A DNA stretch of 64,000 nt from G963665815 sp942492065. GTDB lineage: Bacteria > Cloacimonadota > Cloacimonadia > Cloacimonadales > JAIOQZ01. The translations under genes and the position numbers were made by a program. The stretch covers positions 806,001 through 870,000 of the forward strand of contig CALODV010000008.1 of the NCBI GenBank assembly GCA_942492065.1, given 5' to 3'. The notes under the pieces were generated by a model, which made no database searches, was not told the DNA's origin, and was given only the letters and a program-made list of their open reading frames with translations. Below, piece by piece: positions 28,101 through 35,830 of the stretch (position 1 is the first letter of the stretch; every line of letters starts with the position of its first letter).

Positions 28101-28374
28101 TGTAATGACGTCAGTTACCACAATTGCCGGATTCGTTCCAATGATAATCTCAACTACTGCGGCGGCTAACGATTACAAACCTATGGCTGTTGCCATTGCA
28201 TTTGGATTAGCTTTCTCAACATTTCTTACTCTGTTTGCTATACCAGTCGTATATTCTATAATAGATTCTTTCTTCGGTAAATTAGGACTTACAAGGTTTA
28301 AAGAAAACATTAGTTTAGAAGAATCTCTGAAAAATCTGGCAGATTCAGATGCAGATTATAAAGAAATCATATAA
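25183..28374 (+). CDS. RND family efflux pump (AcrB/HAE-like)
   Basis: 1063 aa, usual size for the family, with 12 transmembrane segments in two halves (TM1 at 12-30; clusters at about 335-500 and 860-1010) and two large periplasmic loops. GMIVDDAIIVIEN carries the paired aspartates of the TM4 proton relay. The TM10 position that is Lys in AcrB is in GIVVNDSLVLVDF, where Asn stands instead, a pattern seen in a common RND subgroup. The substrate is unknown. It is the last gene of the efflux operon; a hairpin terminator follows. Confidence 0.93.
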   Translation: MSLADLSVKNPVLVNIFMIIVFVAGFYTTATIPKEEMPNIDLGIFEISVAYSGVSPEQIEKEVLIPIEEELADLHDLRCMESVAEEGFAFIEVETDTYADIDATEDAILRIVNRIRDLPEGASDIYVKRINMAEVNPICSVSFSGPYNENGLREIAKDLKDRISRVENITKIDITGTRDREIKIKIDTDKLEYHDVSISDIESIIASRSRNVAGGGVRHNNDEYLLRSMGTYNEVEEVAQTVIRTDIEGNTLRIMDVAVVSDTLEDSKTISRINTKTGVSLTIYKREEGNIISVMKEVREVIADFNKAVPDLKIEIRNDDTIVVNRSLKTLASNSILGIILVFIVLWMFIGWKNALFAAWGLPFSFLLTFVIMQFYGITINNLSFFALILVLGMIVDDAIIVIENVQRYLEKGYSVKEATLKGTKEIMWPVISAVSTTISAFLPLLIMKGHMGEFLKLFPIVVIIALAASLLECLLILPCHIVELGGTKKAKSSKGANKLTMYLVSKYERGIVWALRHRKSVILMLIAGMALSVFLLTSGAILIEFFPEQYSTTIIMNLKLKPGTAITHTESIIDNIESHIIHMEQNDDVVALVTNIGQLEEDERIITNTNFAEIKIDVVEEEFMKYSHDHLKAKIGEYVKTIEDVESFTFRAGGTEGPPVGDDIELRISGKDMAVFREISDRMVKHLEDIPGVIEIQSSLARGKSEIRIYPDWEKLKLYGISDETIHNIVRIASYGMDIGSFNTIDNKVIDIRLESEKKQDICLEEIYNLTVPTDTGNTIKLSAVADFVITSGYSVIEHYDRNRFFSIIASVKDYVKDGKEYSQSSDTVNDMLMSNAGTKGSLFNIIEDYPGYTLEFGGEVEEEEETFESLYISLVIAMLLIYAILGTQFKSYVQPLIVMMTIPFAICGVIFGLAITRLPFSLMTMISFVTLCGIVVNDSLVLVDFVNKSRAEGHDRWRSLIEAGKVRLRPIVMTSVTTIAGFVPMIISTTAAANDYKPMAVAIAFGLAFSTFLTLFAIPVVYSIIDSFFGKLGLTRFKENISLEESLKNLADSDADYKEII

Positions 28375-28387
28375 CATGTAATTATAA

Positions 28388-28436
28388 TGAAAGCACCTTT
28401 CCTGTATATTTATTCCATGGAAGGTGTTTTCATTGT
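28388..28436 (+). terminator. Terminator after the RND pump gene
   Basis: AAAGCACCTTTCC pairs with GGAAGGTGTTTTC across an AT loop; the T-rich right side fits a terminator. Confidence 0.65.
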
Positions 28437-28498
28437 CCAAAATCAGAATATACACACGAAAGTATTGACAGATTTTTTTGAATCAATAAGAAGAATTT

Positions 28499-30238
28499 AT
28501 GAAAACTATATATTTGATAATTCTGGTCTCAATATCATCAATATTGTGCGGATTGGAAGATGATGATTATAAAAACTTCCTGAAAAAGAAAATATATTCA
28601 CCCGTGGATCAGGAGTATTTCGAAGATAATTATTTTGATCTGCAAGATATGAAATCTGCTGATTTGCATGAGGGCTATGTACGCTCATATCATGACTGGG
28701 TAAAGTTCTTCAAGATTGAATTTGAAGATAAAGATCTCAAGAAACCAGTCTTCTGTATGGCTTCAACAACCTCTCTGTTTGAGATTTATACTCAGGATTC
28801 TCTTCTTTACTCCAGCTACTCAGATAAACACAAACTTCTCAATATGCAGTCTTATGAATCCGGTCCCGTGTTGATTTACCTGAATGAAGTACCATCCTGT
28901 ATATATATCAAACTTGCTGATGAATCTATTCCATTTTTTGATATTGAGGATATTAACATTGGAGAAGCAGAAGATATTTATAATTTTGCACTTGATATAA
29001 ACAGAATCAAACTCATAGATGATCAATTCTACTTTTATCAGGCTGTATCTTTGTTAATTATTGGAATTATCGCATTAATTGTTTTCTTCGTATTTGGTCG
29101 GAAGAAAACAAACCTTGCTCTTTTACTCTTTGGACTGATGGGAATTATTTCCGGACTTGTTCAGTATAGAACATCAGCACTTTCTATTTTCCTGAATCCA
29201 TTTACTATTATAGATTACAGTCTGTTCATGATTGGGTATGTAGCAATTTTTACATTGATGTTCCTGTTTATAAAAGTTTTTTTTAATCTTAATACTAAAA
29301 GATTTATTTTTTATATTGTCTTAATACTAATTCTGGCAGTTATACTGAACTTCATGTTTAAAATTTCTTATGTTAATCGACAGTTTTTCACCGTCCTGCA
29401 TCTGATACTAATGATTGAAGTTTTTATTGTAGTAATCAAACAAGACAGGTTTTCAACACGGGCAAAATGGGTCATTTTATTAATATTTGGATTTTCTTCA
29501 CTCCTATCTTTGGCAGATATCGTTGTTTTTTTTGATGATTTCACTCTTTTTGGAACAGAAATTAATCTAATTGCTGTTGGTCTTGTTTACCTTTTGTTTG
29601 AGCACTACAGGCAAGTATACAAAGAGCGTACTGATTATAAATTGAAAATTGTAGGATTAGAACGACAGAATATCGAGGCAGAATTAAACTCTCTAAAAAG
29701 GCAGATTGATCCTCATTTTCTATTCAACAGTCTCAATACTTTGATTTCTCTTATAGACTTTTCTAAGGAAACTGCTTCAGAGTTTGTGCAGGAATTGTCA
29801 AATGTGTATCATTATGTACTCAGGATTCAGAAGAAAGATCTGATTCTTGTTCATGAAGAACTGAAATTTGTTGAATCTTACATGTTTCTTATGAAGCAGA
29901 GATTTCATGGTAATCTTACAATTGAGTTTAATATTTCTTCCGAAACAGAAAGTAAATACATTGTTCCGGCAGCAATCCAGCTTCTTGTAGAAAATGCTTT
30001 AAAACATAACAAAGTTTCTCAATCTTACCCTTTGAATATTAAGGTTTACTCCAAAGATGATCAGTCAATTATTGTTGAGAATAATCTACAGATAAAGCAG
30101 AACTCAGATAGAAGTGAGAAAATCGGGTTGGACAATCTCCGAAAGAGACTGTCTTTTTTCACTGACAGACAGATTGATATCCGGGAAACTTCAGAATCTT
30201 TTGTTGTTGCTCTGCCTTTAATCGATGAAATACAATAA
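28499..30238 (+). CDS. LytS/YehU-type sensor histidine kinase with 7TM sensor
   Basis: 579 aa. A signal peptide and an extracytoplasmic domain (about 20-170) are followed by seven membrane helices (about 180-380), resembling 7TMR-DISM sensors. The kinase part has the PF06580 signature QIDPHFLFNSLNTL, with the phosphorylated His near residue 406, and a short HATPase domain with LLVENALKHN and the glycine box IGLDNLRKRL. It signals to the LytTR regulator that follows 10 bp downstream. The signal sensed is unknown. Confidence 0.9.
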   Translation: MKTIYLIILVSISSILCGLEDDDYKNFLKKKIYSPVDQEYFEDNYFDLQDMKSADLHEGYVRSYHDWVKFFKIEFEDKDLKKPVFCMASTTSLFEIYTQDSLLYSSYSDKHKLLNMQSYESGPVLIYLNEVPSCIYIKLADESIPFFDIEDINIGEAEDIYNFALDINRIKLIDDQFYFYQAVSLLIIGIIALIVFFVFGRKKTNLALLLFGLMGIISGLVQYRTSALSIFLNPFTIIDYSLFMIGYVAIFTLMFLFIKVFFNLNTKRFIFYIVLILILAVILNFMFKISYVNRQFFTVLHLILMIEVFIVVIKQDRFSTRAKWVILLIFGFSSLLSLADIVVFFDDFTLFGTEINLIAVGLVYLLFEHYRQVYKERTDYKLKIVGLERQNIEAELNSLKRQIDPHFLFNSLNTLISLIDFSKETASEFVQELSNVYHYVLRIQKKDLILVHEELKFVESYMFLMKQRFHGNLTIEFNISSETESKYIVPAAIQLLVENALKHNKVSQSYPLNIKVYSKDDQSIIVENNLQIKQNSDRSEKIGLDNLRKRLSFFTDRQIDIRETSESFVVALPLIDEIQ

Positions 30239-30248
30239 GGATAATTAT

Positions 30249-31010
30249 ATGAGAATAGTTATTGTAGAAGATGAATTTTATGCAGTTGAAAGACTGAAGA
30301 AAATCATAGACAAGCTTCTTCCCCACTCAGAAATCATTTCAAGTCCTGACTCCGTGGAAAGTGCCGTTAAGTTCTTCAATACAGTTGATGATTATGATCT
30401 TGTTTTTCTAGATATACAGCTTTCAGACGGATTAAGTTTCAGTATTTTTGAACATGCAGAAATTCATTCTCCGATAATCTTTACAACCGCTTTTGATGAA
30501 TATGCTATTCAGGCTTTCAAGGTAAACAGTATAGACTATCTTCTTAAACCAATTGATGAAAAAGAAGTGCAGAATAGTCTGAAAAAGTATGACAAATTGT
30601 TCAAACCTGCTGAATCTGATTTGTCAGATTTTAAAGCTGTTATAGACGCAATGAAAAACGGAAGAAAACGATATAAAGAAAGGTTTCTTGTCAGCATTGG
30701 TACTGTGATGCGTCCTGTTCAGGTACAGAATATTGCTTATTTTTATTCAAAAAATCAGCTTTCCTATATAATGACAGCAAAAGGTCACGGCTATATGGTT
30801 GACATGACAATAGCAGATATTGAATCAGCTGTTAATCCGGACAAATTTTTCCGTATTAATCGCCAAATGATTATTTCTTTTGATTGTATCAGCAGAATAG
30901 AACCTTACTTCAGCAACAGGCTTGTTCTTAAAATTCAACCTGAGTTCACCGAGGATGTGATTGTCAGTAAACGTAAGGTTAAAACATTTAAAGACTGGAT
31001 GCGGGAGTGA
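30249..31010 (+). CDS. LytTR-family response regulator
   Basis: ATG 30249 (MRIVIVEDEF) is used because AAGGA overlaps the kinase stop just upstream; an earlier in-frame start at 30225 lies inside the kinase gene. 253 aa: a receiver domain with D55 in LVFLDIQLSDG and Lys in DYLLKPID, then a LytTR DNA-binding domain (about 150-250) with FFRINRQMIIS. It is the cognate regulator of the kinase upstream. Targets cannot be named, but the adjacent efflux operon and the divergent-facing secreted proteins are candidates. Confidence 0.93.
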   Translation: MRIVIVEDEFYAVERLKKIIDKLLPHSEIISSPDSVESAVKFFNTVDDYDLVFLDIQLSDGLSFSIFEHAEIHSPIIFTTAFDEYAIQAFKVNSIDYLLKPIDEKEVQNSLKKYDKLFKPAESDLSDFKAVIDAMKNGRKRYKERFLVSIGTVMRPVQVQNIAYFYSKNQLSYIMTAKGHGYMVDMTIADIESAVNPDKFFRINRQMIISFDCISRIEPYFSNRLVLKIQPEFTEDVIVSKRKVKTFKDWMRE

Positions 31011-31044
31011 GATTTTTGAAGTCAATACATAAACAGTATTGACA

Positions 31045-31350
31045 TTACTCACTGTGTTTATAAATATTTTTAAATGTTAGATAACAACCTTCAAGATTAT
31101 CATACATGAAATGTTGATCTCCGCAGCGACCAAGTTTTAGAATTTCTCTATTGTCTGGTACGCTCAATCTTAAAGAATCAAGATAGTCTCTGTTATAATC
31201 CTTTGATCTCGTTATCCCGTCACAACTGTCACATCTAGGAAAATCTGGACAGGGAGTACATTGAGCATACAAGAGAAAACATCCTGTGTTTAATATGATG
31301 AGAAAGAAAAATCTGATTATATTAGAGAATATTTGATCTGCAAATTTCAT
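31045..31350 (-). CDS. Small cysteine-rich exported protein
   Basis: 101 aa with a hydrophobic N-terminus (IIRFFFLIILNTGCFLLYAQ), probably a signal peptide; TGC could also act as a lipobox. The mature part has clustered cysteines (CTPCPDFPRCDSCDG, and two more near the C-terminus) suggesting disulfides or metal binding. It starts 4 bp inside the end of the upstream propeller gene, so the two are coupled. No family recognised. Confidence 0.6.
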   Translation of the reverse strand: MKFADQIFSNIIRFFFLIILNTGCFLLYAQCTPCPDFPRCDSCDGITRSKDYNRDYLDSLRLSVPDNREILKLGRCGDQHFMYDNLEGCYLTFKNIYKHSE

Positions 31351-32531
31351 TTCTTCTTTTCCTTGATTTTGATTCTTAAAAATTCCTGATTACTGTAGCA
31401 TATTAATTCTGTTCCATCTCCCGAAATCTGAATATTTCCACCCCATCTAAGCGTCTCAGGGTGTACATCGACAATAATCACAGGCTTTCTTGTTTTTATA
31501 TCACTGACAACTATCTGCCCTGCATTAGTCTGAGCAAACCAGCCTCGGTCTGAGTTTGTAACAGCTCCCGTATCATCAAAAGATTTGTAATACTTCTTAG
31601 AATTTACATCATAAATCTGCTGACCTCCAACAAGCATACTGCAATCTGCTGACCAATTTGCATCCAGAAAGCTGGACCCAGGAGAATATATACTTTCTAC
31701 GTACGAACCATCTTCATAGACTAAATAATCCGTGGTATTGTATCTTCTTTTATCATCCCAGTTTTTATGTCCGTAGATAACGTATTTATTACCATCGGGA
31801 CTTACGTCTGAAGTGAATAGGATTTCTACAACTGGTAGAGCAATTTTTTTTATCACTGTCCCATTATAATCAAAAAAAACAATACCACTTTTTCCATTTT
31901 CGAAGATACTATCTCTTCTTCCAACAGAATAGCCATAGACTATCTTCTGATTATCTACATATATTGCTACTTTCCTCTTGCAAGGTATAGCTTTGAACTT
32001 ATCTTCAGATATAAATTTTCTTGTGAACGGATTATAAAAAGACTGATCATCATTATACTCATAATTTGTATCCATATCAACAACAGCCATAATGCCAAAA
32101 TTAAATGGCAGTAACTCATTCTTGTATGATTTCTTACTGACTTTAGCAGTCAGAAGATATTTATCGTTAGATCTTGAGTAAAGAAGTACATCCTCTCCAG
32201 AATAATCATATACATAATTTCCCCATCTAGATACAATTTGAAACTGCTTTGGCTCAAAAATTGTATTGAAGTCGGAATCAATAATTCTCCAGAAAATATT
32301 GTTCTCTGACTCTCTGTATGCAATGAGGTCTCCTGCAGAAGTTAGTGTTGGTCTGGATAGCTTAGCTTCTCCAATCTCTTTATCGAAATGTCTGTGTTCA
32401 ATTATTTCAAAATCATGGGTCGCTTTGCTGGGATTTATCTTCCCATAAAAAGCATTCTTCATCACAATATCCTCCCCATACATTAAAACACCTGCCATAA
32501 TTATTACGGCAATTAATAGAACCCTTTTCAT
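31347..32531 (-). CDS. Exported beta-propeller-like protein, paralogue 1
   Basis: 394 aa with signal peptide MKRVLLIAVIIMAGVLMYGE, nearly identical to that of the next gene upstream. The body has TolB/WD40-like motifs with repeated DG and SPDG turns (FTSDVSPDGNKYVIYGHKNW, ISGDGTELICYSNQ), consistent with a propeller. The shared signal region and the common C-terminal pattern (ISGDGTE...IKIKEKKK) show tandem duplication with the gene at 32774. GGAG precedes the start. No catalytic site seen; likely a ligand- or protein-binding role in the periplasm or outside. Confidence 0.75.
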   Translation of the reverse strand: MKRVLLIAVIIMAGVLMYGEDIVMKNAFYGKINPSKATHDFEIIEHRHFDKEIGEAKLSRPTLTSAGDLIAYRESENNIFWRIIDSDFNTIFEPKQFQIVSRWGNYVYDYSGEDVLLYSRSNDKYLLTAKVSKKSYKNELLPFNFGIMAVVDMDTNYEYNDDQSFYNPFTRKFISEDKFKAIPCKRKVAIYVDNQKIVYGYSVGRRDSIFENGKSGIVFFDYNGTVIKKIALPVVEILFTSDVSPDGNKYVIYGHKNWDDKRRYNTTDYLVYEDGSYVESIYSPGSSFLDANWSADCSMLVGGQQIYDVNSKKYYKSFDDTGAVTNSDRGWFAQTNAGQIVVSDIKTRKPVIIVDVHPETLRWGGNIQISGDGTELICYSNQEFLRIKIKEKKK

Positions 32532-32689
32532 TGTTTACTCTCCTTGCTTTGAGTTATTTTTCACACTAGTTTATTTAATTAATACCTTTAATCTCCACCT
32601 TGCTACATCAAATCACAATATGTCAATTAATTACTTATCCGTGCATTACTTTTATTATATAGCATTGTAAAATGATTGTAAATCCTGTT

Positions 32690-32758
32690 GTCCCGACCAT
32701 GCTTTTTACCGCTCCCGGAGCGGTCGTCCCGAATCTATCGGGATCGTCCCAACACTTA
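32690..32758. other. GC-rich inverted repeats between tandem propeller genes
   Basis: CCGCTCCCGGAGCGG and TCCCGAATCTATCGGGA form two hairpins in the 242-bp gap. The GC content contrasts with the flanks. It may act as a terminator for the upstream gene or be a small dispersed repeat element. Confidence 0.5.
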
Positions 32759-32773
32759 TCAACGCTTTGAAGT

Positions 32774-34012
32774 TCATTTCTTCCTCTCACCAATTTTAAT
32801 TTTCGTATACTTCATGTCTGTAACGGCAAGAACTTCAGTTCCATCACCCGAAATTCGCAGGTTATACCCGATTACTCCTCCCCCCCTTGGAAAAGAGACT
32901 ATCAATTCTTTTGTCTTTATATCAAAAACTTTTATCATATGCTTACTGGTTATAACTATTCTTCCTGCTGAAGCATTTGATGGAGGAGCTGCAGACTTAA
33001 CACTCATTAACTTTATACCACTTACTACATCGATCAAGTCCCCACAGTCTGTAGTCATTAATGAACCATCTGGCGACCAGTAATTTGGTGAAAGGCTGCA
33101 TCCTATTGACTCATTTGTTACTATACGCCCATCTTCATAGACCAGAGCAGAGCCAGAATCATCTGATCCTCTATCAGCTTTCCCGGAAATACTGAAAACA
33201 CTGCCTGTCGGATCTGGTGAAACACCTCCAAATATTTCAAAGGGAACTTCTATCATTTTCAATACATTCCCTGAATGATCATAAAAAATAAAACCGCCAT
33301 TCCCATTAAATGGACCACCACCACTATCTTTCTTATAGGAATACATGTAAAATGAATATACTATCTTGTGGTCATCTACATATTCTATTTGATAGTCTAT
33401 ATCATCTCCGGGCTTGCATATGTCTTTCCTGACATTGATAATTGTTGCTTCATCACTGCCGATTTTTTGAACTCCCTCCCAGAAAATACCATAATCATCC
33501 ATAAAATCATCTGAAACTAAAAAGTATCCTGTATCCATTAATTTCCAGTACTTCTGCTTTGGCTTAATATAATTGATTACCTTGTAACTGTTACCACTTC
33601 TCATAAGAATAGTATCTTCAGTATATTTTCTTGGTTTTGTATCACCTAGAAAATCCTTATATGTTAGATATTTTCCAAAATCTGACCACCTCCAAGAGAA
33701 ATGAGTCCCTAGCTCAACCCTATTAATATTTGAGTCAAAGCTGGTTAAAGTTTGCCTAAATTCTGGATAATTCGGATTTGTACTAATTCTGATTGAATGT
33801 CGCTCAAACAGAAGATCACCAGCACTGGTCTCCGTAGACTGAGAAAGTTTGTACTCTCCCGTAAGTGGTTTATCAAAATATTTCTGTTTTACAACTGTAT
33901 AATTATGTGTTCCCTCTTTAGTTCTGTAGTTAAATCCACTGTCATACTCAATTTCCCCATACATTAAAACACCTGCCATGATCATTACGGCAATTAATAG
34001 AACCCTTTTCAT
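32774..34012 (-). CDS. Exported beta-propeller-like protein, paralogue 2
   Basis: 412 aa; signal peptide MKRVLLIAVMIMAGVLMYGE differs from paralogue 1 by one residue. It has the same organisation: an N-terminal segment ending in a SAGDLLFER or SAGDLIAYR motif, then propeller-like strands with GGVSPDPTGSVFSISG, and a C-terminal ISGDGTEVLAVTD. The first 60 bp of coding sequence and the upstream Shine-Dalgarno region are almost the same in both genes, while the middle has diverged strongly. This suggests fast change after duplication or gene conversion at the 5' end. Confidence 0.75.
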   Translation of the reverse strand: MKRVLLIAVMIMAGVLMYGEIEYDSGFNYRTKEGTHNYTVVKQKYFDKPLTGEYKLSQSTETSAGDLLFERHSIRISTNPNYPEFRQTLTSFDSNINRVELGTHFSWRWSDFGKYLTYKDFLGDTKPRKYTEDTILMRSGNSYKVINYIKPKQKYWKLMDTGYFLVSDDFMDDYGIFWEGVQKIGSDEATIINVRKDICKPGDDIDYQIEYVDDHKIVYSFYMYSYKKDSGGGPFNGNGGFIFYDHSGNVLKMIEVPFEIFGGVSPDPTGSVFSISGKADRGSDDSGSALVYEDGRIVTNESIGCSLSPNYWSPDGSLMTTDCGDLIDVVSGIKLMSVKSAAPPSNASAGRIVITSKHMIKVFDIKTKELIVSFPRGGGVIGYNLRISGDGTEVLAVTDMKYTKIKIGERKK

Positions 34013-34261
34013 TGTTTACTCTCCTTGTCTTCCTTGTTAATATTGCTTCCGGTATGTAAATGTTCACACGAGCATAACAGATCACAGCTACAGATAAATG
34101 TCAATATTATTGTTTGCTGTCTTAACAGTGTTTGATTTACAGGTTTTCTGACTGTAGTTGTTTCAGGATGGTTAAATGTCGGGTGTTTTGATGCGAGTGG
34201 TGATGTTACGGAACAATAAATATTGTTCTACGCTGCACGTTAATTTCGTAAGGACTGTTAG

Positions 34262-34291
34262 AAAAAGGGAGCAGAAACCTGCTCCCCTTAA
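34262..34291 (-). terminator. Terminator of the NFACT-R gene
   Basis: AGGGAGCAG and CTGCTCCCCT form a strong stem with a 4-nt loop; on the minus strand it is followed by TTTTTC. The adjoining 34013-34260 holds no gene; a GAACAATAAATATTGTTC palindrome lies at about 34210-34228. Confidence 0.8.
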
Positions 34292-34293
34292 AA

Positions 34294-34659
34294 TCAGTCT
34301 ATACCGGGGATAACCTTAATGGTCTTTTCTCGTCTTGTATATACAGATCCCGGCTTCATTCTGCTTTCTTTGGATACGTTACCAGCCTGTGTATATGTAA
34401 CCGGTGCAGATTTGGCTGTTCTGTACTTACTGTGGTAGGCTGCTACCTCAGCAGCCTTTGTAATGTCAGCTTTCTCAGCTTCAGCGGCATTACACAACAG
34501 TACAACATGACTTCCGGGTACGCCTTTGGCATGAAACCAAAGATTATAAGGTTTTGCCACCTTGAAAGTAAGATAGTCATTATCGTAATCTGTTTTACCT
34601 GCCAATACACTATGACCATTCTCTGTCTTATATTCCCAGTACTTGCATTTAATTTCCAT
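34294..34659 (-). CDS. Stand-alone NFACT-R (DUF814) RNA-binding domain protein
   Basis: 121 aa, matching only the C-terminal NFACT-R domain of RqcH/NEMF-type proteins: YNLWFHAKGVPGSHVVLL is the diagnostic D/N-x-W-x-H-A-x-x-x-P-G-S-H-V motif, followed by an AAEVAAYHSKYRTAKSAPV helix. RqcH proteins recruit tRNA on stalled large ribosomal subunits; single-domain versions are known but poorly studied. Transcribed downstream of the XRE-type gene pair, but 27 bp separates it from the unknown gene, so it could share their mRNA. Confidence 0.85.
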   Translation of the reverse strand: MEIKCKYWEYKTENGHSVLAGKTDYDNDYLTFKVAKPYNLWFHAKGVPGSHVVLLCNAAEAEKADITKAAEVAAYHSKYRTAKSAPVTYTQAGNVSKESRMKPGSVYTRREKTIKVIPGID

Positions 34660-34686
34660 TATTCCTCATTTCTTCTGTAAGTAATA

Positions 34687-35055
34687 TCAAACAGTCAGTT
34701 CAGATAACTCACAATCATCAATATCCGGAATCAGATTATTCTCCTCTATAGAGTCCAAAAGTTCCTCCACATCATGTATAGAGTTGATGATATGGTTCAC
34801 AATATCAATCCTTGCATCTTTTACAGCTCTGTTTTCAGGACTATAAAGCTGATTCTCTGTACAGTTTTCAGTAATCTGTGTCTGAGTCCAGAACTTTTTT
34901 TCTCTGATCACTGCCAGATATTTTCCAAAATCAATAGACGCGTGTTCCTCATAAATCGGGATTCTCATATTTAACCTTGATCTGTACTTTCTCACTCTTG
35001 TTTGAATTTTAGTTAACAAATCTTTCCTGATATTAACCTGAATTAACTCTTTCAT
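34687..35055 (-). CDS. Unknown protein paired with a small XRE-like regulator
   Basis: 122 aa, soluble and charged. A basic N-terminal half (IRKDLLTKIQTRVRKYRSRL) precedes an acidic helical end (IHDVEELLDSIEENN). No domain recognised. It starts 2 bp after the stop of the XRE-like gene, so the pair is one transcript. Phage-type regulators commonly have such partners. Confidence 0.6.
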   Translation of the reverse strand: MKELIQVNIRKDLLTKIQTRVRKYRSRLNMRIPIYEEHASIDFGKYLAVIREKKFWTQTQITENCTENQLYSPENRAVKDARIDIVNHIINSIHDVEELLDSIEENNLIPDIDDCELSELTV

Positions 35056-35057
35056 AA

Positions 35058-35252
35058 TTATTCTTTCTCCGATTCAAGATTAAAAAAATAAATTGATGCT
35101 CTTGTTCGCAGCGGCAGGGCTTTAACTCTCTGATTCTCAACAAGAGAGAGCCATGTACGGCTGATATTAAGATCCTCTGAAAGTTTTTTCATGCTGATAT
35201 TGTGTAAAATCCTCTTAATCCTTACTTCTTTGCCTGTTAATATTCTCATCAT
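35058..35252 (-). CDS. Small XRE/Cro-like HTH regulator
   Basis: 64 aa, essentially one helix-turn-helix: MKKLSEDLNISRTWLSLVEN has the sequence pattern of Cro/C1 domains. ATG 35252 or 35249. It is transcribed divergently from the cI-like gene at 35395, with a 142-bp gap containing opposed promoters. This is the arrangement of a phage-type genetic switch. Confidence 0.7.
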   Translation of the reverse strand: MMRILTGKEVRIKRILHNISMKKLSEDLNISRTWLSLVENQRVKALPLRTRASIYFFNLESEKE

Positions 35253-35285
35253 TCCTCCACAAAAATTCTTATATTAAAAAAGTAT

Positions 35286-35363
35286 TTGACAATTAACATA
35301 ATTTAATATATATTAATCAACAATAACTAAGAGTCTTTTAATTAACTTTTATTAAATTGTCAA
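35286..35363. promoter_or_regulatory. Divergent promoters with palindromic operator candidate
   Basis: Plus strand: TTGACA (35286-35291), 17 bp, TATATT (35309-35314), leading to the gene at 35395. Minus strand: TTGACA (35363-35358), 17 bp, TAAAAG (35340-35335), leading to the gene at 35252. The 14-bp perfect palindrome TTAATATATATTAA (35303-35316) covers the plus -10 box and is a likely repressor site. Confidence 0.65.
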
Positions 35364-35394
35364 GAATATATTTTACTTTTATTAAGGAAGTGTT

Positions 35395-35829
35395 ATGATA
35401 GGTGATAGATTTAAAGAATTACGAAATACGCTTAACTTGCGTCAATCAGACTTTGCAGCTAAACTTGGGGTTTCTTCTGCTGCACTTTCGAAAATCGAAA
35501 ATAACCTGACTGTTAACCCCAGAACTGAGATTGTTAATAAATTAATTAACGAGTTCAATGTTAATATGGAATGGCTTTTTTCCGGTACAGGAGACATGTT
35601 TACTAATTCTGAGATACACGAGGACAGTGGTACTATTGAGGAGTACAGACAGAAGACCATGGAGCTTCAGGAAGAACTTTCTAATGTTCAGAAGAAACTG
35701 ATTAACGAAATTGAAGAGAACAAACATATGAGACAAGAGTTTAACAGTAAACTTCGGGAAATAGTAAAAAGTATCAAAAAGGGTGAAATTGATATAGAAA
35801 GGCTGTTAAGTCTCAGTTTTCTGGACTAA
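35395..35829 (+). CDS. cI-like XRE repressor with coiled-coil C-terminus
   Basis: 144 aa. The N-terminal HTH (about 1-65) reads FKELRNTLNLRQSDFAAKLG and then VSSAALSKIEN, with the NMEWLFSGTGDM ending usual for phage-type XRE regulators. Residues 80-135 form a coiled coil (QEELSNVQKKLINEIEE), which would mediate dimerisation. No peptidase domain is present, so it is not a RecA-cleaved LexA-type repressor. AAGGAAGTGTTATG gives the start. It probably controls its own and the divergent promoter. Confidence 0.85.
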   Translation: MIGDRFKELRNTLNLRQSDFAAKLGVSSAALSKIENNLTVNPRTEIVNKLINEFNVNMEWLFSGTGDMFTNSEIHEDSGTIEEYRQKTMELQEELSNVQKKLINEIEENKHMRQEFNSKLREIVKSIKKGEIDIERLLSLSFLD

Positions 35830-35830
35830 A

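Noticed and set aside
32688..33083. Plus-strand ORF across the end of propeller paralogue 2
   Set aside because: It is antisense to a gene with a signal peptide and paralogue support, and has no recognisable product.
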